DNA of 64,000 nucleotides from Paraburkholderia caffeinilytica (GCF_003368325.1 NZ_CP031466.1:1860001-1924000); one strand, 5' to 3'; positions 1 through 10,981 are shown, numbered from the stretch's first letter. Program-made: numbers and translations. Notes: generated by a model from the sequence alone, not told the origin.

Positions 1-854
<854 letters not shown>

Positions 855-1081
855 CTATAAAACGTGCCCGAAGTTGTACAGCCGGTATTTACCCGCACGA
901 CAACAGGTTGGCCGTAAAAGTTTCCGGACTAAGGTTCGGCATCAAAACCAATACAGGAAGGCGTTTTAACAAAATCCCCGAATCGCGGGCATCTGTTTTT
1001 CGCAGAGAGGAAGATGGCTGGAGAGTGGCATTTTTGCCACTATGTTGTACGACAAGCGATGAATAAACGGCTGCGACTGTT

Positions 1082-1110
1082 GGGCGCCGACATGCTAATT
1101 CCAGGCGCCC
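1082..1110 (-). terminator. GC-rich inverted repeat after the lactonase gene, possible terminator
   Basis: GGGCGCC at 1082-1088 pairs perfectly with GGCGCCC at 1104-1110 around a 15-base loop, just past the stop of the garD-udh-lactonase unit. There is no T tract on the minus strand, so this is at best an imperfect intrinsic terminator or 3-prime stabilising hairpin. Confidence 0.35.
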
Positions 1111-1131
1111 CGCCTCATGCACGCCGCCTTT

Positions 1132-2064
1132 TCAGAGTTCGCCCGCGTATTCGGGCTCGGTCAAGCCGGTCACGCCGGGCCGAACGGCAAACAGATGGCC
1201 GTCGTGCTCACTCGCGCCCGTCGCGGGACGAATCGACGTCACGAAGAGCGTATCCAGGTTCCGCCCGCCGAACGCGCACATCGCCGGCTTCAAGGCCGGC
1301 ACGGCGATCTGCCGATCGAGCCTGCCTTGCGGTGTAAAGCGAAGCAGCAGGCCTGCGTCGTTCGCGCAAATCCAGTAGCAACCGTCGGCATCCACCGCCG
1401 CGCCGTCGGGACGACCCGCGTAATCGTGCAGATCGGCGAATACACGCCGGTTGCGTGGTTCGCCCGTCTCGATGTCGTAGTCGAAAGCCCAGATTTGCCG
1501 GCGCAGCGGATGCGAGTCCGACAGATACATCGTCGTTCCATCGGGCGACCACGCCAGACCGTTTTGCGTGATCAACGCGTCGACAACCGGCTCCGACAAC
1601 ACACCGCGCTCGTCGAAGCGATAGAGCGCGCCCGCGGGATTTGCCGCCGCCATGTCCTGCACCATCGTGCCGGACCAGAAGCGCCCTTGCCGGTCGCAAC
1701 GGCCGTCGTTGAAGCGCATGTCGTCGAATGGGAAAAGCGGCGCGGCGAGCTTTCTGCCCGTCACCTTCGTCGGCTCGCCGCCACGGGGCGCGCCTTCTGT
1801 CAGCGTGAGCGCGAAGAGTCCCGTCTCACAGCCCGCCAGCACCGTGCCGCGACGATCGAAGGCGATGCATGCCACCCTCTCCGGCAATTGCCACTCGGCG
1901 CGCGCTCCCGAATCGAGCCGCAGCCGCACGATCTTTTGCGCCGGAATATCCACCCAGTAAAGCGCCTGTTCCGCGGCGCGCCATACCGGACTCTCGCCGA
2001 CCGACGCGGGCGCCTGCCCCGCTGCCTCGACACGCTCCACTCGCGGGTTCGCCACGCTGCTCAC
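1132..2064 (-). CDS. SMP-30/gluconolaconase/LRE-family lactonase
   Basis: 310 residues, the usual size for the SMP-30/Gnl family of six-bladed beta-propeller lactonases. Metal ligands of the family can be placed: Glu24 in GESPVW, Asn168 in QNGLAWSPDG and Asp220 in RPDGAAVD, together with the RFNDGRCD segment at 117-123. It starts with GTG at 2064, overlapping the stop of the uronate dehydrogenase gene (GTGA), so the two are translationally coupled. Uronate dehydrogenase releases an aldarolactone, and a lactonase that opens galactaro- or glucarolactone to the aldarate is the expected next step; the assignment as aldarolactonase is from context. The enzyme is probably cytoplasmic, as no signal peptide is seen. 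Confidence 0.85.
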   Translation of the reverse strand: MSSVANPRVERVEAAGQAPASVGESPVWRAAEQALYWVDIPAQKIVRLRLDSGARAEWQLPERVACIAFDRRGTVLAGCETGLFALTLTEGAPRGGEPTKVTGRKLAAPLFPFDDMRFNDGRCDRQGRFWSGTMVQDMAAANPAGALYRFDERGVLSEPVVDALITQNGLAWSPDGTTMYLSDSHPLRRQIWAFDYDIETGEPRNRRVFADLHDYAGRPDGAAVDADGCYWICANDAGLLLRFTPQGRLDRQIAVPALKPAMCAFGGRNLDTLFVTSIRPATGASEHDGHLFAVRPGVTGLTEPEYAGEL

Positions 2065-2903
2065 CGCCTCGGCTCCATCGGGCCGGCCAGCACGAATGCG
2101 CCGCCCTGGAACCGCTGCGTCGGATCATCGAGCTCGGCGGTGGGCGCCGTGACCGGGAAAAGATGCTCGAACTCGACCGAGCTGTCCTGCGGACGAAAGC
2201 CGAGAAACGCCGCCTTGGTGTTGTCGACCCACTTGGTCCGGTTGTCCGATACGCCGTAGACAATCGCGTGGCCGACCCGGTTGGTGAACAGCGAGCAGCG
2301 CACCAGTTCGATAAAGTCGCGGAAGCTCAAATAAGTGACGAGCATGCGCGGATTCTTCGGCTGCTCGAACGACGAGCCGATCCGCAGACACACCGTCTCG
2401 AGACCGAAGCGGTCGAAGTAATAGCGCGACAGCGATTCGCCGAAGCACTTCGTCACGCCATACAGACTGTCGGGACGCAGCGGCGCGTCGATATCGACCA
2501 CCGAGGTCGTCGGGTGAAAACCCACGGCATGATTCGAGCTCGCGTACACGATGCGCCTCACGCCCTGCTTCTGCGCAGCCGAATAGAGGTTGTACAGGCC
2601 GCGGATATTCGCTTCGAGCAGATCTTCGAACGGTGCCTCGACGGAAATGCCGCCAAGATGAACCACCGCATCCACGCCTTCGAGGAGCGCGTGAACGGCG
2701 GCCTCATCCGCGAGATCCACAATCGATGCTTCTTCGTGCGCCGCCACTTCGCCCAGCGGCGCAATATCGGTGACGCGCACCACGTCGGCCCACGCAGCAA
2801 GCGCGCCGCGCAACTGCCGGCCAAGATTGCCGGCAGCGCCGGTGAGCAGAATACGGCGAAAGGGTTTCTGCGCCGGCGGGCGGCCAAGGTTCGAGTCAGT
2901 CAT
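2061..2903 (-). CDS. udh: Uronate dehydrogenase (NAD-dependent)
   Basis: 280 residues of the short-chain/extended epimerase-dehydratase fold. The NAD-binding motif GAAGNLG is at 22-28, the catalytic Tyr148 and Lys152 form the YxxxK motif (LYGVTK), and the ASSNHAVGFH segment at 121-130 is typical of bacterial uronate dehydrogenases. The enzyme oxidises D-galacturonate or D-glucuronate at C1 to the aldarolactone. It sits between galactarate dehydratase upstream and a lactonase downstream, which together give the oxidative uronate pathway. The ATG at 2903 is 34 bases from the garD stop, consistent with a single transcript. Confidence is high because both motif and neighbourhood agree. Confidence 0.92.
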   Translation of the reverse strand: MTDSNLGRPPAQKPFRRILLTGAAGNLGRQLRGALAAWADVVRVTDIAPLGEVAAHEEASIVDLADEAAVHALLEGVDAVVHLGGISVEAPFEDLLEANIRGLYNLYSAAQKQGVRRIVYASSNHAVGFHPTTSVVDIDAPLRPDSLYGVTKCFGESLSRYYFDRFGLETVCLRIGSSFEQPKNPRMLVTYLSFRDFIELVRCSLFTNRVGHAIVYGVSDNRTKWVDNTKAAFLGFRPQDSSVEFEHLFPVTAPTAELDDPTQRFQGGAFVLAGPMEPRR

Positions 2904-2937
2904 GTCTCAGTCTTTGTCGTGATTGCGATCGGTACTA

Positions 2938-4527
2938 TCAGGTCACCGGCGCCGGATTGAACAGCGTCAACGCGTTATGGAGCTTGAGTTTCTCGGCGCA
3001 GGTCTCTTTACGTCCGCTGGCGACGTCGAGCATCAGGCGGAACAGTTCCCAACCCACGTCTTCGATCGTCGCGGCGCCGGTTGCAATGGTGCCGGCGTTG
3101 ATATCCATCAGATCGTGCCAGCGGCGCGCAAGATCGGAGCGCGTCGCGACCTTGATGACAGGCACCTCCGCGAGGCTGTACGGTGTGCCGCGGCCGGTTG
3201 TGAATACATGCAGGTTGATGCCCGCCGCGACCTGCAGCGTGCCGCAGATGAAATCGCTCGCCGGGGTGGCCGCGTAAATCAGGCCTTTCTGCCTGACCTT
3301 TTCACCGGGCGACAACACGCCGGAAATGGCCGAATTGCCCGACTTGATGATCGAGCCCATCGCCTTTTCAACGATGTTCGACAGGCCGCCTTTCTTGTTG
3401 CCGGGCGTGGTGTTGGCACTGCGGTCCGCGCCGCCGCGCTTCAGATAATCGTCGTACCACTGCATCTCGCGGATGATCGCAGCCGCCACGTCCGCATTGG
3501 CCGCACGCGCCGTCAGTTGATCGACACCGTCGCGCACTTCGGTGACTTCGGAGAACATCACCGTCGCTCCGGCGCGCACCAGCAAATCGGTCGCGAAACC
3601 CACGGCAGGATTCGCGGTCAGCCCGGAAAACGCGTCGCTGCCGCCGCATTGCACGCCGACCACCAGATCGGAGGCCGGGCAGGTCTCGCGGCGGCGATTG
3701 TTCAGCCGCTTCAGATGGCCCTCGGCCATTCTCATGATCGACTCGATCATCGACTGGAAGCCAACGTGCGCGTCGTCCTGAAGCACCACCACGCCGCCGT
3801 TCAGATCGGCCTCGACGTCGCCGATGTCCGCGACTTCCGCGACATTCGCGGCGGCGGCAATCGGAATCGTGCCCGGCGGCATCAGGCGCTCGGGTTGCAG
3901 CTTTTCGCAACCGAGGCTGACCATCATCACCTCGCCGCCAAAGTTCGGATTCAGACTGATGTTGCGCACCGTGCGGATCGGCACCATCGCGTCGGGCGCG
4001 TCGATCGCGACGCCGCAGCCATAGGTGTGGCCGAGACTCACTACGTCGTCGACGTTCGGGTAGTGCGGCAGCAGTTCGGCCTTGATGCGCGTGACCGCGT
4101 GCTGAACCACGTCGGCGACGCATTGCACCGTGGTCGTGATGGCCAGAATGTTGCGCGAGCCGACCGAGCCGTCGGCATTGCGATAGCCTTCGAACGTGAA
4201 CCCTTCCAGCGGCGGCATCTCCGGCGCCTTGATGGTGGCGATCGGCAAGTCGTCCAGCCCCGGCGGACTCGGCATGCGGATCACGTGTTCGTTGATCCAG
4301 CTGCCCTTCGGCAAGGCTTTGAGCGCGTAACCGATCACCACGTTGTAGCGGATGACCTCGTCGCCTTCCGCGAAATCGGCCAGCGCGACCTTGTGCCCCT
4401 GCGGGACACGCTCGCGCAACGCGAGGCCATCGGGAAATACAGCGCCCTCACCCAGACCGCCGTCGTTGACGACGATCGCGACATTGTCATTGGGGTGAAC
4501 GCGAATGTAGAGCGGGGTTTGTTCCAT
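2938..4527 (-). CDS. garD: Galactarate dehydratase
   Basis: 529 residues from the ATG at 4527, matching the usual length of GarD (about 520). This start is preferred over the upstream in-frame one at 4569 because AAGGA lies about 10 bases before it and the family begins near [11 protein letters not shown]. The protein has the UxaA/GarD architecture: an N-terminal SAF-like domain to about residue 100, then the catalytic lyase part with GSRNILA, the cysteine-containing GHTYGCG and VSLGCEK segments and [10 protein letters not shown]. It dehydrates galactarate (mucate) to 5-dehydro-4-deoxy-D-glucarate. It is the first gene of a minus-strand unit garD-udh-lactonase and is divergent from kdgD. A predicted operator lies 58 bases upstream of its start. 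Confidence 0.93.
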   Translation of the reverse strand: MEQTPLYIRVHPNDNVAIVVNDGGLGEGAVFPDGLALRERVPQGHKVALADFAEGDEVIRYNVVIGYALKALPKGSWINEHVIRMPSPPGLDDLPIATIKAPEMPPLEGFTFEGYRNADGSVGSRNILAITTTVQCVADVVQHAVTRIKAELLPHYPNVDDVVSLGHTYGCGVAIDAPDAMVPIRTVRNISLNPNFGGEVMMVSLGCEKLQPERLMPPGTIPIAAAANVAEVADIGDVEADLNGGVVVLQDDAHVGFQSMIESIMRMAEGHLKRLNNRRRETCPASDLVVGVQCGGSDAFSGLTANPAVGFATDLLVRAGATVMFSEVTEVRDGVDQLTARAANADVAAAIIREMQWYDDYLKRGGADRSANTTPGNKKGGLSNIVEKAMGSIIKSGNSAISGVLSPGEKVRQKGLIYAATPASDFICGTLQVAAGINLHVFTTGRGTPYSLAEVPVIKVATRSDLARRWHDLMDINAGTIATGAATIEDVGWELFRLMLDVASGRKETCAEKLKLHNALTLFNPAPVT

Positions 4528-4584
4528 GACATCGATCCTTGTGGCGATTTCACGCCTGCTGCGCCTCATTCACGCCAATCATTC

Positions 4585-4602
4585 ATACGTCATCCTACAA
4601 CA
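4585..4602. promoter_or_regulatory. Predicted aldarate-regulon operator (garD side)
   Basis: Reads TGTTGTAGGATGACGTAT on the minus strand, identical at 17 of 18 positions to the site at 4683-4700 but in opposite orientation. The two copies face outward to garD and kdgD across the divergent promoter region. Confidence 0.65.
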
Positions 4603-4682
4603 TGAAAGATTACGCAGACGTTCCGTATTTACCCTATGACGTGCATTATGCCGTGAAAACACCGTTGAGTTAGCCGAATTGT

Positions 4683-4700
4683 TGTTGTACGATGACGTAT
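4683..4700. promoter_or_regulatory. Predicted aldarate-regulon operator (kdgD side)
   Basis: TGTTGTACGATGACGTAT, extended by AA to give TTGTACG-ATGA-CGTATAA, an imperfect inverted repeat with arms TTGTACG and CGTATAA. It lies 54 bases before the kdgD ATG. Size and symmetry suit a FadR-subfamily GntR protein such as the one encoded at 7451-8194. Confidence 0.65.
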
Positions 4701-4753
4701 AAGAAATCTTCATTTCTACATCCCGACCCCATTCGACGCCCTGGATACTCATC

Positions 4754-5671
4754 ATGACGACACCGCAGGAACTGAAGCAGATCGTTTCGGAAGGCCTCCT
4801 GTCCTTCCCCGTTACCGACTTCGACGAACAAGGCGATTTCCGCGCCGATACCTATGCCGAGCGCCTCGAATGGCTGGCGCCTTACGGCGCGTCGGCGCTG
4901 TTCGTCGCCGGCGGCACGGGCGAATTCTTCTCGCTCACGCATAACGACTACTCGAACGTCGTGCGCACGGCAACCGAAGTCTGCAAAGGCAAGGTGCCGA
5001 TTCTCGCCGGCGCCGGTGGCCCGACCCGCGTGGCGATCGCGTATGCCCAGGAAGCCGAGCGTCACGGCGCGAACGGCATTCTGCTGATGCCCCACTACCT
5101 GACCGAAGCCTGCCAGGAAGGCATCGCGGCGCACGCGGAAGAAGTCTGCAAGTCCGTGCCGAACATGGGCGTGATCATCTACAACCGCGCGAACTCCAAG
5201 CTTAACGCCGACATGCTCGAAGGGCTGGCCGAGCGCTGCCCCAACCTGATCGGTTTCAAGGACGGCGTGGGCGAGATCGAGAACATGGTGTCGATCCGCC
5301 GCCGCCTCGGCGACCGCTTCTCGTACCTCGGCGGCCTGCCGACCGCGGAAGTCTATGCCGCCGCCTACAAGGCGCTGGGCGTACCGGTGTACTCGTCGGC
5401 CGTGTTCAACTTCATCCCGAAGACGGCGATGGCGTTCTACCGCGCGATTGCCGCGGACGATCACGCAACCGTCGGCAAGCTGATCGACGAATTCTTCCTG
5501 CCGTATCTGGCGATCCGCAACCGCCGCGCGGGCTACGCGGTCAGCATCGTGAAGGCGGGCGCAAAGCTGGTCGGCCACAGCGCCGGTCCGGTGCGCGCAC
5601 CGCTGACCGATCTGACCGAAGAAGAAATGGCAAAACTCGACGCGCTCATCAAGACGCTCGGTCCGCAGTAG
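4754..5671 (+). CDS. kdgD: 5-dehydro-4-deoxyglucarate dehydratase
   Basis: 305 residues of the DapA/NAL aldolase superfamily. The Schiff-base lysine is Lys169 in GFKDG and the partner tyrosine Tyr143 in IIYNR; GGTGEFF at 53-59 is the family signature found in KdgD. The enzyme dehydrates and decarboxylates 5-dehydro-4-deoxy-D-glucarate to 2,5-dioxopentanoate (alpha-ketoglutarate semialdehyde). The semialdehyde dehydrogenase for the next step is at 8339-9922. It is the first plus-strand gene of the cluster, divergent from garD, and ends in a hairpin terminator before the permease gene, so the permease may be partly separately expressed. Confidence 0.93.
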   Translation: MTTPQELKQIVSEGLLSFPVTDFDEQGDFRADTYAERLEWLAPYGASALFVAGGTGEFFSLTHNDYSNVVRTATEVCKGKVPILAGAGGPTRVAIAYAQEAERHGANGILLMPHYLTEACQEGIAAHAEEVCKSVPNMGVIIYNRANSKLNADMLEGLAERCPNLIGFKDGVGEIENMVSIRRRLGDRFSYLGGLPTAEVYAAAYKALGVPVYSSAVFNFIPKTAMAFYRAIAADDHATVGKLIDEFFLPYLAIRNRRAGYAVSIVKAGAKLVGHSAGPVRAPLTDLTEEEMAKLDALIKTLGPQ

Positions 5672-5744
5672 CGCTCGCTACGCGAGCGATGCGATAAACG
5701 CCCAGAGGCCGTGCGAGCGAGAACCGCATAGACGGTTCCGTCAG

Positions 5745-5780
5745 GAGCGCCCGGGACGGCAACGTCACCGGGCGCTCTTT
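5745..5780 (+). terminator. Intrinsic-type terminator after kdgD
   Basis: GAGCGCCCGG at 5745-5754 pairs perfectly with CCGGGCGCTC at 5768-5777, loop of 13 bases, followed by only TTT. It lies in the 228-base gap between kdgD and the permease gene and may attenuate rather than stop transcription. Confidence 0.6.
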
Positions 5781-5899
5781 GTATCGCGCCGAGGCGCGCC
5801 ACCAGGCGCGTTCCGCTCGAATCGGTAAGGTGCGCGGCGGCCGTTTGCGCCGCGCCGCCTGGGGGTTCGCTCCCTGCACAACAAATTTCGGAGATGACG

Positions 5900-7252
5900 A
5901 TGGAAATGAGCCGCACCGCGAGCCCCGCCCACGTCGCGAAGCGCACCAAGGTCCGCTACGCGATTCTGCTGCTGATCTTTCTGATCACGACATTCAATTA
6001 CGCGGACCGCGCCACGCTCTCGGTGACCGGCTCCGCGATGCGCGCCGAGTTCGGCTTCGACGCGATCAGGATGGGCTACATCTTCTCCGCGTTCAGCTGG
6101 GCCTATGTCCTGTCGCAATTGCCGGCGGGCTGGCTGCTCGACCGCTTCGGCGCGCGGCGCGTCTACGCGGCGAGCATTTTCCTGTGGTCGCTGTTCACGC
6201 TGCTGCAAAGCGCGATCGGCCTGCTCGGCAGCGCAGCCGCCGCCGTCACCGCGCTGTTCGTGCTGCGCTTCGCGATGGGCGCCGCGGAATCGCCGGCGTT
6301 TCCGGCCAATGCCAAGGTTGTAGCCAGTTGGTTCCCGACCAACGAGCGCGGCACCGCCTCCGCCATTTTCAATTCGGCGCAATACTTCGCGGCCGTTATT
6401 TTCACGCCGCTGATGGCGTGGCTGACCCACGCGTTCGGCTGGCACGCGGTCTACCTCGTGATGGGCGGAGCCGGTCTTCTTCTCGCCCTCACCTGGCTGA
6501 AAATGATGAAGAACCCCGCCGACCATCCACGCGTCTCGCGCGCCGAGCTCGACTACATCGAACAGGGCGGCGGCGTGGTGAACGGGCACACGAAAGCAGC
6601 CCGGGCCGCGGACATCGCCAGGACGGGCGGCTGGTCGCTGGTGCGCCAACTACTGACCAATCGCATGCTGCTGGGCGTCTATCTCGCCCAGTACTGCATC
6701 AACGTGCTGACCTACTTCTTCCTGACCTGGTTTCCGATCTACCTCGTGCAGGCGCGCGGCATGACGATTCTGCAAGCGGGTCTGGTGGCGTCCCTGCCCG
6801 CGATTTGCGGATTCTCCGGTGGCGTGCTCGGCGGCATTCTGTCCGACGGACTGATCCGCCGCGGGCATTCGCTCACCGTCGCGCGCAAGGTGCCGATTGT
6901 CGGCGGCATGCTGCTGTCGGCGTGCATCATTGGCTGCAACTACGTCTCGACGGACTGGATCGTCGTCGCGCTCATGTCGCTCGCCTTCTTCGGCAAGGGT
7001 ATCGGCGCGCTCGGGTGGGCCGTGGTGGCGGACACGTCGCCGAAGGAAGCGCTCGGTTTGTCGGGCGCCATCTTCAACATGTTCGGCAATGTGGCCGGCA
7101 TCGTGACGCCCATCGTGATCGGCTACCTCGTCGCGAAGACCGGGTCGTTCAACGGCGCGCTGGTTTTCGTCGGCCTGAATGCCTTGCTGACGGTGTTCAG
7201 CTACCTCGTGATCGTGAAAGACATCAAACGGGTCGAGTTGCGCCAAGCCTAG
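5900..7252 (+). CDS. MFS aldarate permease (anion:cation symporter family, GudP/GarP-like)
   Basis: About 450 residues with twelve predicted membrane segments. The N-terminus has NYADRATLSV near residues 35-45 and GWLLDRFGARRV, the MFS loop 2-3 motif, and the sequence follows the pattern of the glucarate/galactarate/galactonate symporters. The ATG at 5900 is favoured because CGGAG at 5889-5893 is six bases away; the in-frame ATG at 5894 touches that site. It is placed between kdgD and the regulator gene, so uptake of galactarate or glucarate is the expected role. With the TRAP system to the left the cluster has two possible routes of entry for acids. Substrate is inferred from neighbours and family. 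Confidence 0.85.
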   Translation: MEMSRTASPAHVAKRTKVRYAILLLIFLITTFNYADRATLSVTGSAMRAEFGFDAIRMGYIFSAFSWAYVLSQLPAGWLLDRFGARRVYAASIFLWSLFTLLQSAIGLLGSAAAAVTALFVLRFAMGAAESPAFPANAKVVASWFPTNERGTASAIFNSAQYFAAVIFTPLMAWLTHAFGWHAVYLVMGGAGLLLALTWLKMMKNPADHPRVSRAELDYIEQGGGVVNGHTKAARAADIARTGGWSLVRQLLTNRMLLGVYLAQYCINVLTYFFLTWFPIYLVQARGMTILQAGLVASLPAICGFSGGVLGGILSDGLIRRGHSLTVARKVPIVGGMLLSACIIGCNYVSTDWIVVALMSLAFFGKGIGALGWAVVADTSPKEALGLSGAIFNMFGNVAGIVTPIVIGYLVAKTGSFNGALVFVGLNALLTVFSYLVIVKDIKRVELRQA

Positions 7253-7370
7253 CAGTTGCGCTGTTATCGTACTTCCCTGGGCGCCTGCAAAACAAAGCGG
7301 CTTGTCCGCCAGGCGCCTGAAACCGGACATCGACGCCAGGTCCGACACCGATGCCGAAAATGATCCGGCG

Positions 7371-7405
7371 TTTATATAATCAGTCGTCAGACGACGGTAT
7401 AATGA
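7371..7405. promoter_or_regulatory. Promoter/operator region of the aldarate regulator
   Basis: Contains the perfect inverted repeat GTCGTC-A-GACGAC (7383-7395) flanked by TATAAT-like tracts (7374-7379 and 7399-7404). It resembles the regulon operators in size and in the TATAA flank, but the core differs. It may serve autoregulation of the GntR gene starting at 7451. Confidence 0.45.
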
Positions 7406-7450
7406 ATCGCAGGAAGTATCTGCAACTATCTGATTCAAGGGGCGTTTTCG

Positions 7451-8194
7451 ATGGCTACACCACTGGCATCCGCGGCACCGCCACGGCGCGCGCGCAATCT
7501 TGCCGAGTTTGTCGTCAGCTACGTCACCGAGCAAATCGCGTCCAACGCCTTGAAGCCCGGCGACAAACTGCCGACCGAATCGCAATTAATGGTTACGCTG
7601 AGCGTGAGCCGCACCGTCATCCGCGAAGCGATTTCACGCTTGCAGGCGGGCAAGATCATCGAGACGCGCCACGGCATCGGCAGCTTCGTGCTGGAACCGC
7701 AACGCGAAAAGCTGGGCATCGACATGGTGCCTGCCACCACCCTGCGCGACGTGCTGTCGATCCTGGAACTGCGCATCAGCCTCGAAACGGAATGCGCGGG
7801 TCTGGCGGCGCAACGGGCCAAACCGGACGACCTCGCGCGCATGCGCGCCGCGCTCGATGCGATCGAAGCCACCCGCCACAATGGGCTGGATAGCGTCGAC
7901 GCCGACCTGCAATTCCATATCTCCGTGGCGCGCGCCACCGGCAACCGGTATTTCGTCGACATCCTCACGCAAATGGGCAGCGCGCTGATCCCGCGCAACC
8001 GGCTCGATTCGGCGGGGATCGCGCGTGCCGAGCCCGACGCCTATCTGTCGCTCGTCAATCTGGAGCACGAAAGCATTCTCGAAGCGATCACACGGCACGA
8101 CGCCGAAGGCGCACGCGCGGCGATGCGCATGCACTTGTCCAACAGCCGCGAGCGGCTGCGGCGCGCGAACGAAAGCGCGGAAGCCAATAGCTGA
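7451..8194 (+). CDS. GntR-family transcriptional regulator, FadR subfamily
   Basis: 247 residues. The N-terminal winged helix spans about 15-85, with the GntR signature KLPTESQL and SVSRTVIREAISRL. The C-terminal FCD domain (about 100-230) shows LELRISLE and the metal/ligand residues in DLQFHISVA and LEHESILEAI. FCD regulators of this type respond to sugar acids or their catabolites. It lies inside the galactarate/uronate cluster and is the natural candidate to bind the recurring palindrome found before garD, kdgD, the dehydrogenase, the aldolase and the TRAP gene. It probably represses the cluster until an aldarate or keto-deoxy-acid is present; that is inference. Confidence 0.9.
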   Translation: MATPLASAAPPRRARNLAEFVVSYVTEQIASNALKPGDKLPTESQLMVTLSVSRTVIREAISRLQAGKIIETRHGIGSFVLEPQREKLGIDMVPATTLRDVLSILELRISLETECAGLAAQRAKPDDLARMRAALDAIEATRHNGLDSVDADLQFHISVARATGNRYFVDILTQMGSALIPRNRLDSAGIARAEPDAYLSLVNLEHESILEAITRHDAEGARAAMRMHLSNSRERLRRANESAEANS

Positions 8195-8263
8195 TTCAGC
8201 TGACCCAGCCGATTCCGTGCGCTGAGCAAGCGCTGATTCGTCACGCTGCGCCACGCTGGGCGT

Positions 8264-8297
8264 AAAAAAAATGGCCGGGATATCCCGGCCATTTTTC
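8264..8297. terminator. Bidirectional intrinsic terminator
   Basis: An A tract, the stem ATGGCCGGGA (8271-8280), its complement TCCCGGCCAT (8282-8291) and a T tract form a near-perfect hairpin usable in both directions. It separates the convergent regulator and dehydrogenase genes. Confidence 0.88.
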
Positions 8298-8338
8298 CAT
8301 CCTGCGCGGCGCCCGCCAGCGCGCCGCCCATATATCGC

Positions 8339-9922
8339 CTAGCTGCGCGTGATCTCGCCATCGCGACGGCGCCACAAGTCCAGCGGATTGCTATCGGCCA
8401 GCGCGTCCGGCAGCAAACCAGCCGGGAAATCCTGGTAGCAGACCGGACGCAGGAAGCGCTCGATCGACGTGGTCCCCACGGACGTCGCCCGGCTATCGGA
8501 GGTCGCCGGGAACGGGCCGCCGTGCACCATCGCGTGCGACACCTCGACGCCGGTCGGGAAACCGTTGACCAGAATCCGCCCGGCCTTGCGCTCGAGAATC
8601 GGCACCAGCTTCTTCGCCGCCGCCAGATCCGCGCTATCCATTTGCACCGTGGCAGTCAATTGACCGGCGAAGTGCTCGGCAACGGCGAGTAATTCCTGCT
8701 CGTCCTTGCAACGCACGATGGTCGACGCCGGCCCGAAAACCTCGTCCTCCAGCGCCGGCGTGGACAGGAAAGTCTGCGCATCGGTCACGAACAAGGCCGC
8801 GCGAGCCTGCGTCGGGCCCGTCGCGTCGACGCCTTGCGCCACTGTTTCGACACCTCTCGTTGCCGCCAGTTTGCCTTCGCCTTCTTCATAGGCCGCATGA
8901 ATGCCGGCGGTGAGCATGGTCTGGGCCGGCTTGCCGCTCAACGCCTCGGACGCCGTTGCGACGAAGCTTTTGAGCGCCTCGCTGTCGACAGCGATCGCGA
9001 GCCCCGGGTTGGTACAGAACTGCCCCGCGCCGAGCACCAGCGAATCGACGAAGCCACGCGCGATCGTCTCAGCGCGTTGCGACAGCGCGTTCGGCAGGAG
9101 GAACACCGGGTTGATGCTGCTCATTTCCGCGTAGACCGGAATCGGCTCGGCCCGGGCGGCCGCCACGCGCATCAACGACGTGCCGCCCGCGCGCGAACCC
9201 GTGAAGCCCACCGCCTTGATCGCCGGATGCGCGACCAGCGCTTCACCGACGGAATTGCCGGCGCCGACGATCATCGAGAACACACCTTCGGGCAGATCCA
9301 TGTCCTGCGCGGCCTGTTGAATCACGCGGCCGACCATCTCCGAGGTGCCCAGGTGCGCGCGGTGCGCCTTCACCACCACCGGGCAGCCCGCCGCAAGCGC
9401 CGCAGCGGTATCGCCGCCCGCCACGGAAAACGCGAGCGGAAAGTTGCTGGCGCCGAACACGGCGACCGGTCCCAGCGGAATCTTTTGCATTCGCAGGTCG
9501 GAGCGCGGCAGCGGCTTGCGCTCGGGCAGCGGCGAATCGAGCGTGGCGGCAAGCCATTGGCCGGCGCGCACGACTTGCGCGAACAGTTTGAGCTGGCCGG
9601 TCGTGCGACCGCGCTCGCCTTCGAGACGCGCCTTCGGCAGGCCCGACTCTCCATGTGCGCGCTGGATTAGCGCGTCGCCGAGCGCCGTGATGCCGTCTGC
9701 GATACGCTCGAGAAACTCGGCGCGCACGGTGAGCGGCAAATGCCGGTACGTATCGAACGCTTTCTGGGCGAGTTCGCAGGCGAGCTCGACGTTCGCCACC
9801 GAGCCGCTGCCGAACACCGGCTCGGCGATGTCGGACCCCGTAGCGGGATTGAACGCACGCAAGGGTTTTTCCTCGCCGCGCACTGCTTTGCGGCCAATCA
9901 GCATTTCGCCGGTAATAGACAT
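8339..9922 (-). CDS. 2,5-dioxovalerate (alpha-ketoglutarate semialdehyde) dehydrogenase
   Basis: 527 residues of the aldehyde dehydrogenase superfamily. Catalytic Cys303 is in GQFCTNPG, the general base Glu266 in YAEMSS, and the NAD-binding GFTGS at 239-243 is present. The [21 protein letters not shown] segment and the total length, longer than ordinary ALDHs, match the hydroxyproline/glucarate-type KGSA dehydrogenases. It oxidises the semialdehyde made by KdgD to 2-oxoglutarate, feeding the TCA cycle. It is transcribed alone, divergent from the aldolase gene, with a predicted regulon operator upstream of its start. Confidence 0.92.
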   Translation of the reverse strand: MSITGEMLIGRKAVRGEEKPLRAFNPATGSDIAEPVFGSGSVANVELACELAQKAFDTYRHLPLTVRAEFLERIADGITALGDALIQRAHGESGLPKARLEGERGRTTGQLKLFAQVVRAGQWLAATLDSPLPERKPLPRSDLRMQKIPLGPVAVFGASNFPLAFSVAGGDTAAALAAGCPVVVKAHRAHLGTSEMVGRVIQQAAQDMDLPEGVFSMIVGAGNSVGEALVAHPAIKAVGFTGSRAGGTSLMRVAAARAEPIPVYAEMSSINPVFLLPNALSQRAETIARGFVDSLVLGAGQFCTNPGLAIAVDSEALKSFVATASEALSGKPAQTMLTAGIHAAYEEGEGKLAATRGVETVAQGVDATGPTQARAALFVTDAQTFLSTPALEDEVFGPASTIVRCKDEQELLAVAEHFAGQLTATVQMDSADLAAAKKLVPILERKAGRILVNGFPTGVEVSHAMVHGGPFPATSDSRATSVGTTSIERFLRPVCYQDFPAGLLPDALADSNPLDLWRRRDGEITRS

Positions 9923-9950
9923 TTCGCTTTCCTTGGATGGACGTCTTAGA

Positions 9951-9969
9951 TATAAGTCATCCTACAACA
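9951..9969. promoter_or_regulatory. Predicted aldarate-regulon operator (dehydrogenase side)
   Basis: On the minus strand it reads TGTTGTAGGATGACTTATA, matching the sites at 4585 and 4683 except for one base in the GAC-G/T-TATA part. It is 29 bases before the dehydrogenase ATG, overlapping the expected promoter. Confidence 0.65.
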
Positions 9970-10065
9970 TTGAGCGACCTACATGCAACCCAAAACCCCT
10001 GCTCCACAAGGAGTTCGGGTTTACCTGGCCGTTACAACCCCTCAGACCGATGCTAACCTGCATCT

Positions 10066-10085
10066 AGACATACGATGACTTATAA
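10066..10085. promoter_or_regulatory. Predicted aldarate-regulon operator (aldolase side)
   Basis: AGACATACGATGACTTATAA keeps the TACGATGACTTATAA part of the motif, with a weaker left arm. It lies about 64 bases before the aldolase ATG at 10149. Confidence 0.6.
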
Positions 10086-10148
10086 CATGCGGTTCAACGA
10101 ACGTCGGAGCTTGCCGGGTTAATTTTGTGCAGTTCGAGGAGACATCCC

Positions 10149-10949
10149 ATGACAGTCGCCGCGCCTTACCAGCCTTTACCCAATAGCTTTCGCCGCGCCG
10201 TCCTCGGCGGCGAAACCCTGATCGGCTGCTGGGCTTCGCTTGCCAGCCCGATTGCCACGGAACTGCTCGGCGTTGTCGGCTTCGACTGGATATTGCTGGA
10301 TGCCGAACACGCACCGAACGACGTTCTGACGCTGATCCCCCAGCTGATGGCGCTCAAGGACAGCCCGAGCGCGCCGGTGGTGCGTCCGCCGGCCAACGAC
10401 AGCGTGTTCATCAAGCGGCTCCTCGATAGCGGTTTCTCGAATTTTCTGGTGCCGTTCGTCGACAGCGCCGAAGACGCGGCGCGCGCCGTCGCCGCGACGC
10501 GTTATCCGCCTCAGGGTATCCGCGGCGTCTCGGTCAGCCAACGAGGCAATCGCTATGCGACCGTCGCCAATTACTTCGACATCGCCAACGACAACGTCTG
10601 CGTCATCGTTCAGATCGAAAGCCGCAAGGCGGTGGACAATATTGACGCGATTCTCGCCGTGGACGGCGTCGATGCCGTTTTCGTCGGCCCGTCCGATCTC
10701 GCCGCCGCTTATGGCCACATCGGCAATCCGGGCCACCCCGACGTGCAGCAGGCGATCGCGCGCGTTTTCGAGCGCGCACAGGCCGCCGGCAAGCCGAGCG
10801 GCATCCTCGCGCCCGTCCAGGCCGACGCGGAGCGCTATCTCTCGATGGGCTGCCGCGTCATCGCCGTCTGTGCCGATATGGGGCTGCTGAAAGCCGCCGC
10901 GCAGACGGTTCAACAACACTTCATGCAGAAACAGGCGGACCGGAAGTAA
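10149..10949 (+). CDS. garL: HpcH/HpaI-family aldolase, likely 5-keto-4-deoxy-D-glucarate aldolase
   Basis: 266 residues, the usual size of class II (metal-dependent) HpcH/HpaI pyruvate aldolases. The start at 10149 follows GAGGA at 10136-10140. Family signatures are [13 protein letters not shown] near 47-59, the metal-ligand Glu in [17 protein letters not shown], and the PPQGIRGVS loop. GarL splits 5-keto-4-deoxyglucarate into pyruvate and tartronate semialdehyde, and the next gene encodes the reductase for the latter, so the GarL role fits well. Relatives acting on 2-keto-3-deoxyrhamnonate or 4-hydroxy-2-oxoheptanedioate have similar sequences and cannot be excluded. Confidence 0.82.
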   Translation: MTVAAPYQPLPNSFRRAVLGGETLIGCWASLASPIATELLGVVGFDWILLDAEHAPNDVLTLIPQLMALKDSPSAPVVRPPANDSVFIKRLLDSGFSNFLVPFVDSAEDAARAVAATRYPPQGIRGVSVSQRGNRYATVANYFDIANDNVCVIVQIESRKAVDNIDAILAVDGVDAVFVGPSDLAAAYGHIGNPGHPDVQQAIARVFERAQAAGKPSGILAPVQADAERYLSMGCRVIAVCADMGLLKAAAQTVQQHFMQKQADRK

Positions 10950-10981
10950 AGACGGCCGCCATGACATCTCCGGAGATTTCC

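Noticed and set aside
2923..4605. 560-codon open frame on the plus strand
   Set aside because: Antisense to galactarate dehydratase, same atypical composition.
5673..5700. CGCTCG/CGAGCG inverted repeat right after kdgD as terminator
   Set aside because: Short stem without a T tract; the hairpin at 5745-5780 is a better candidate.
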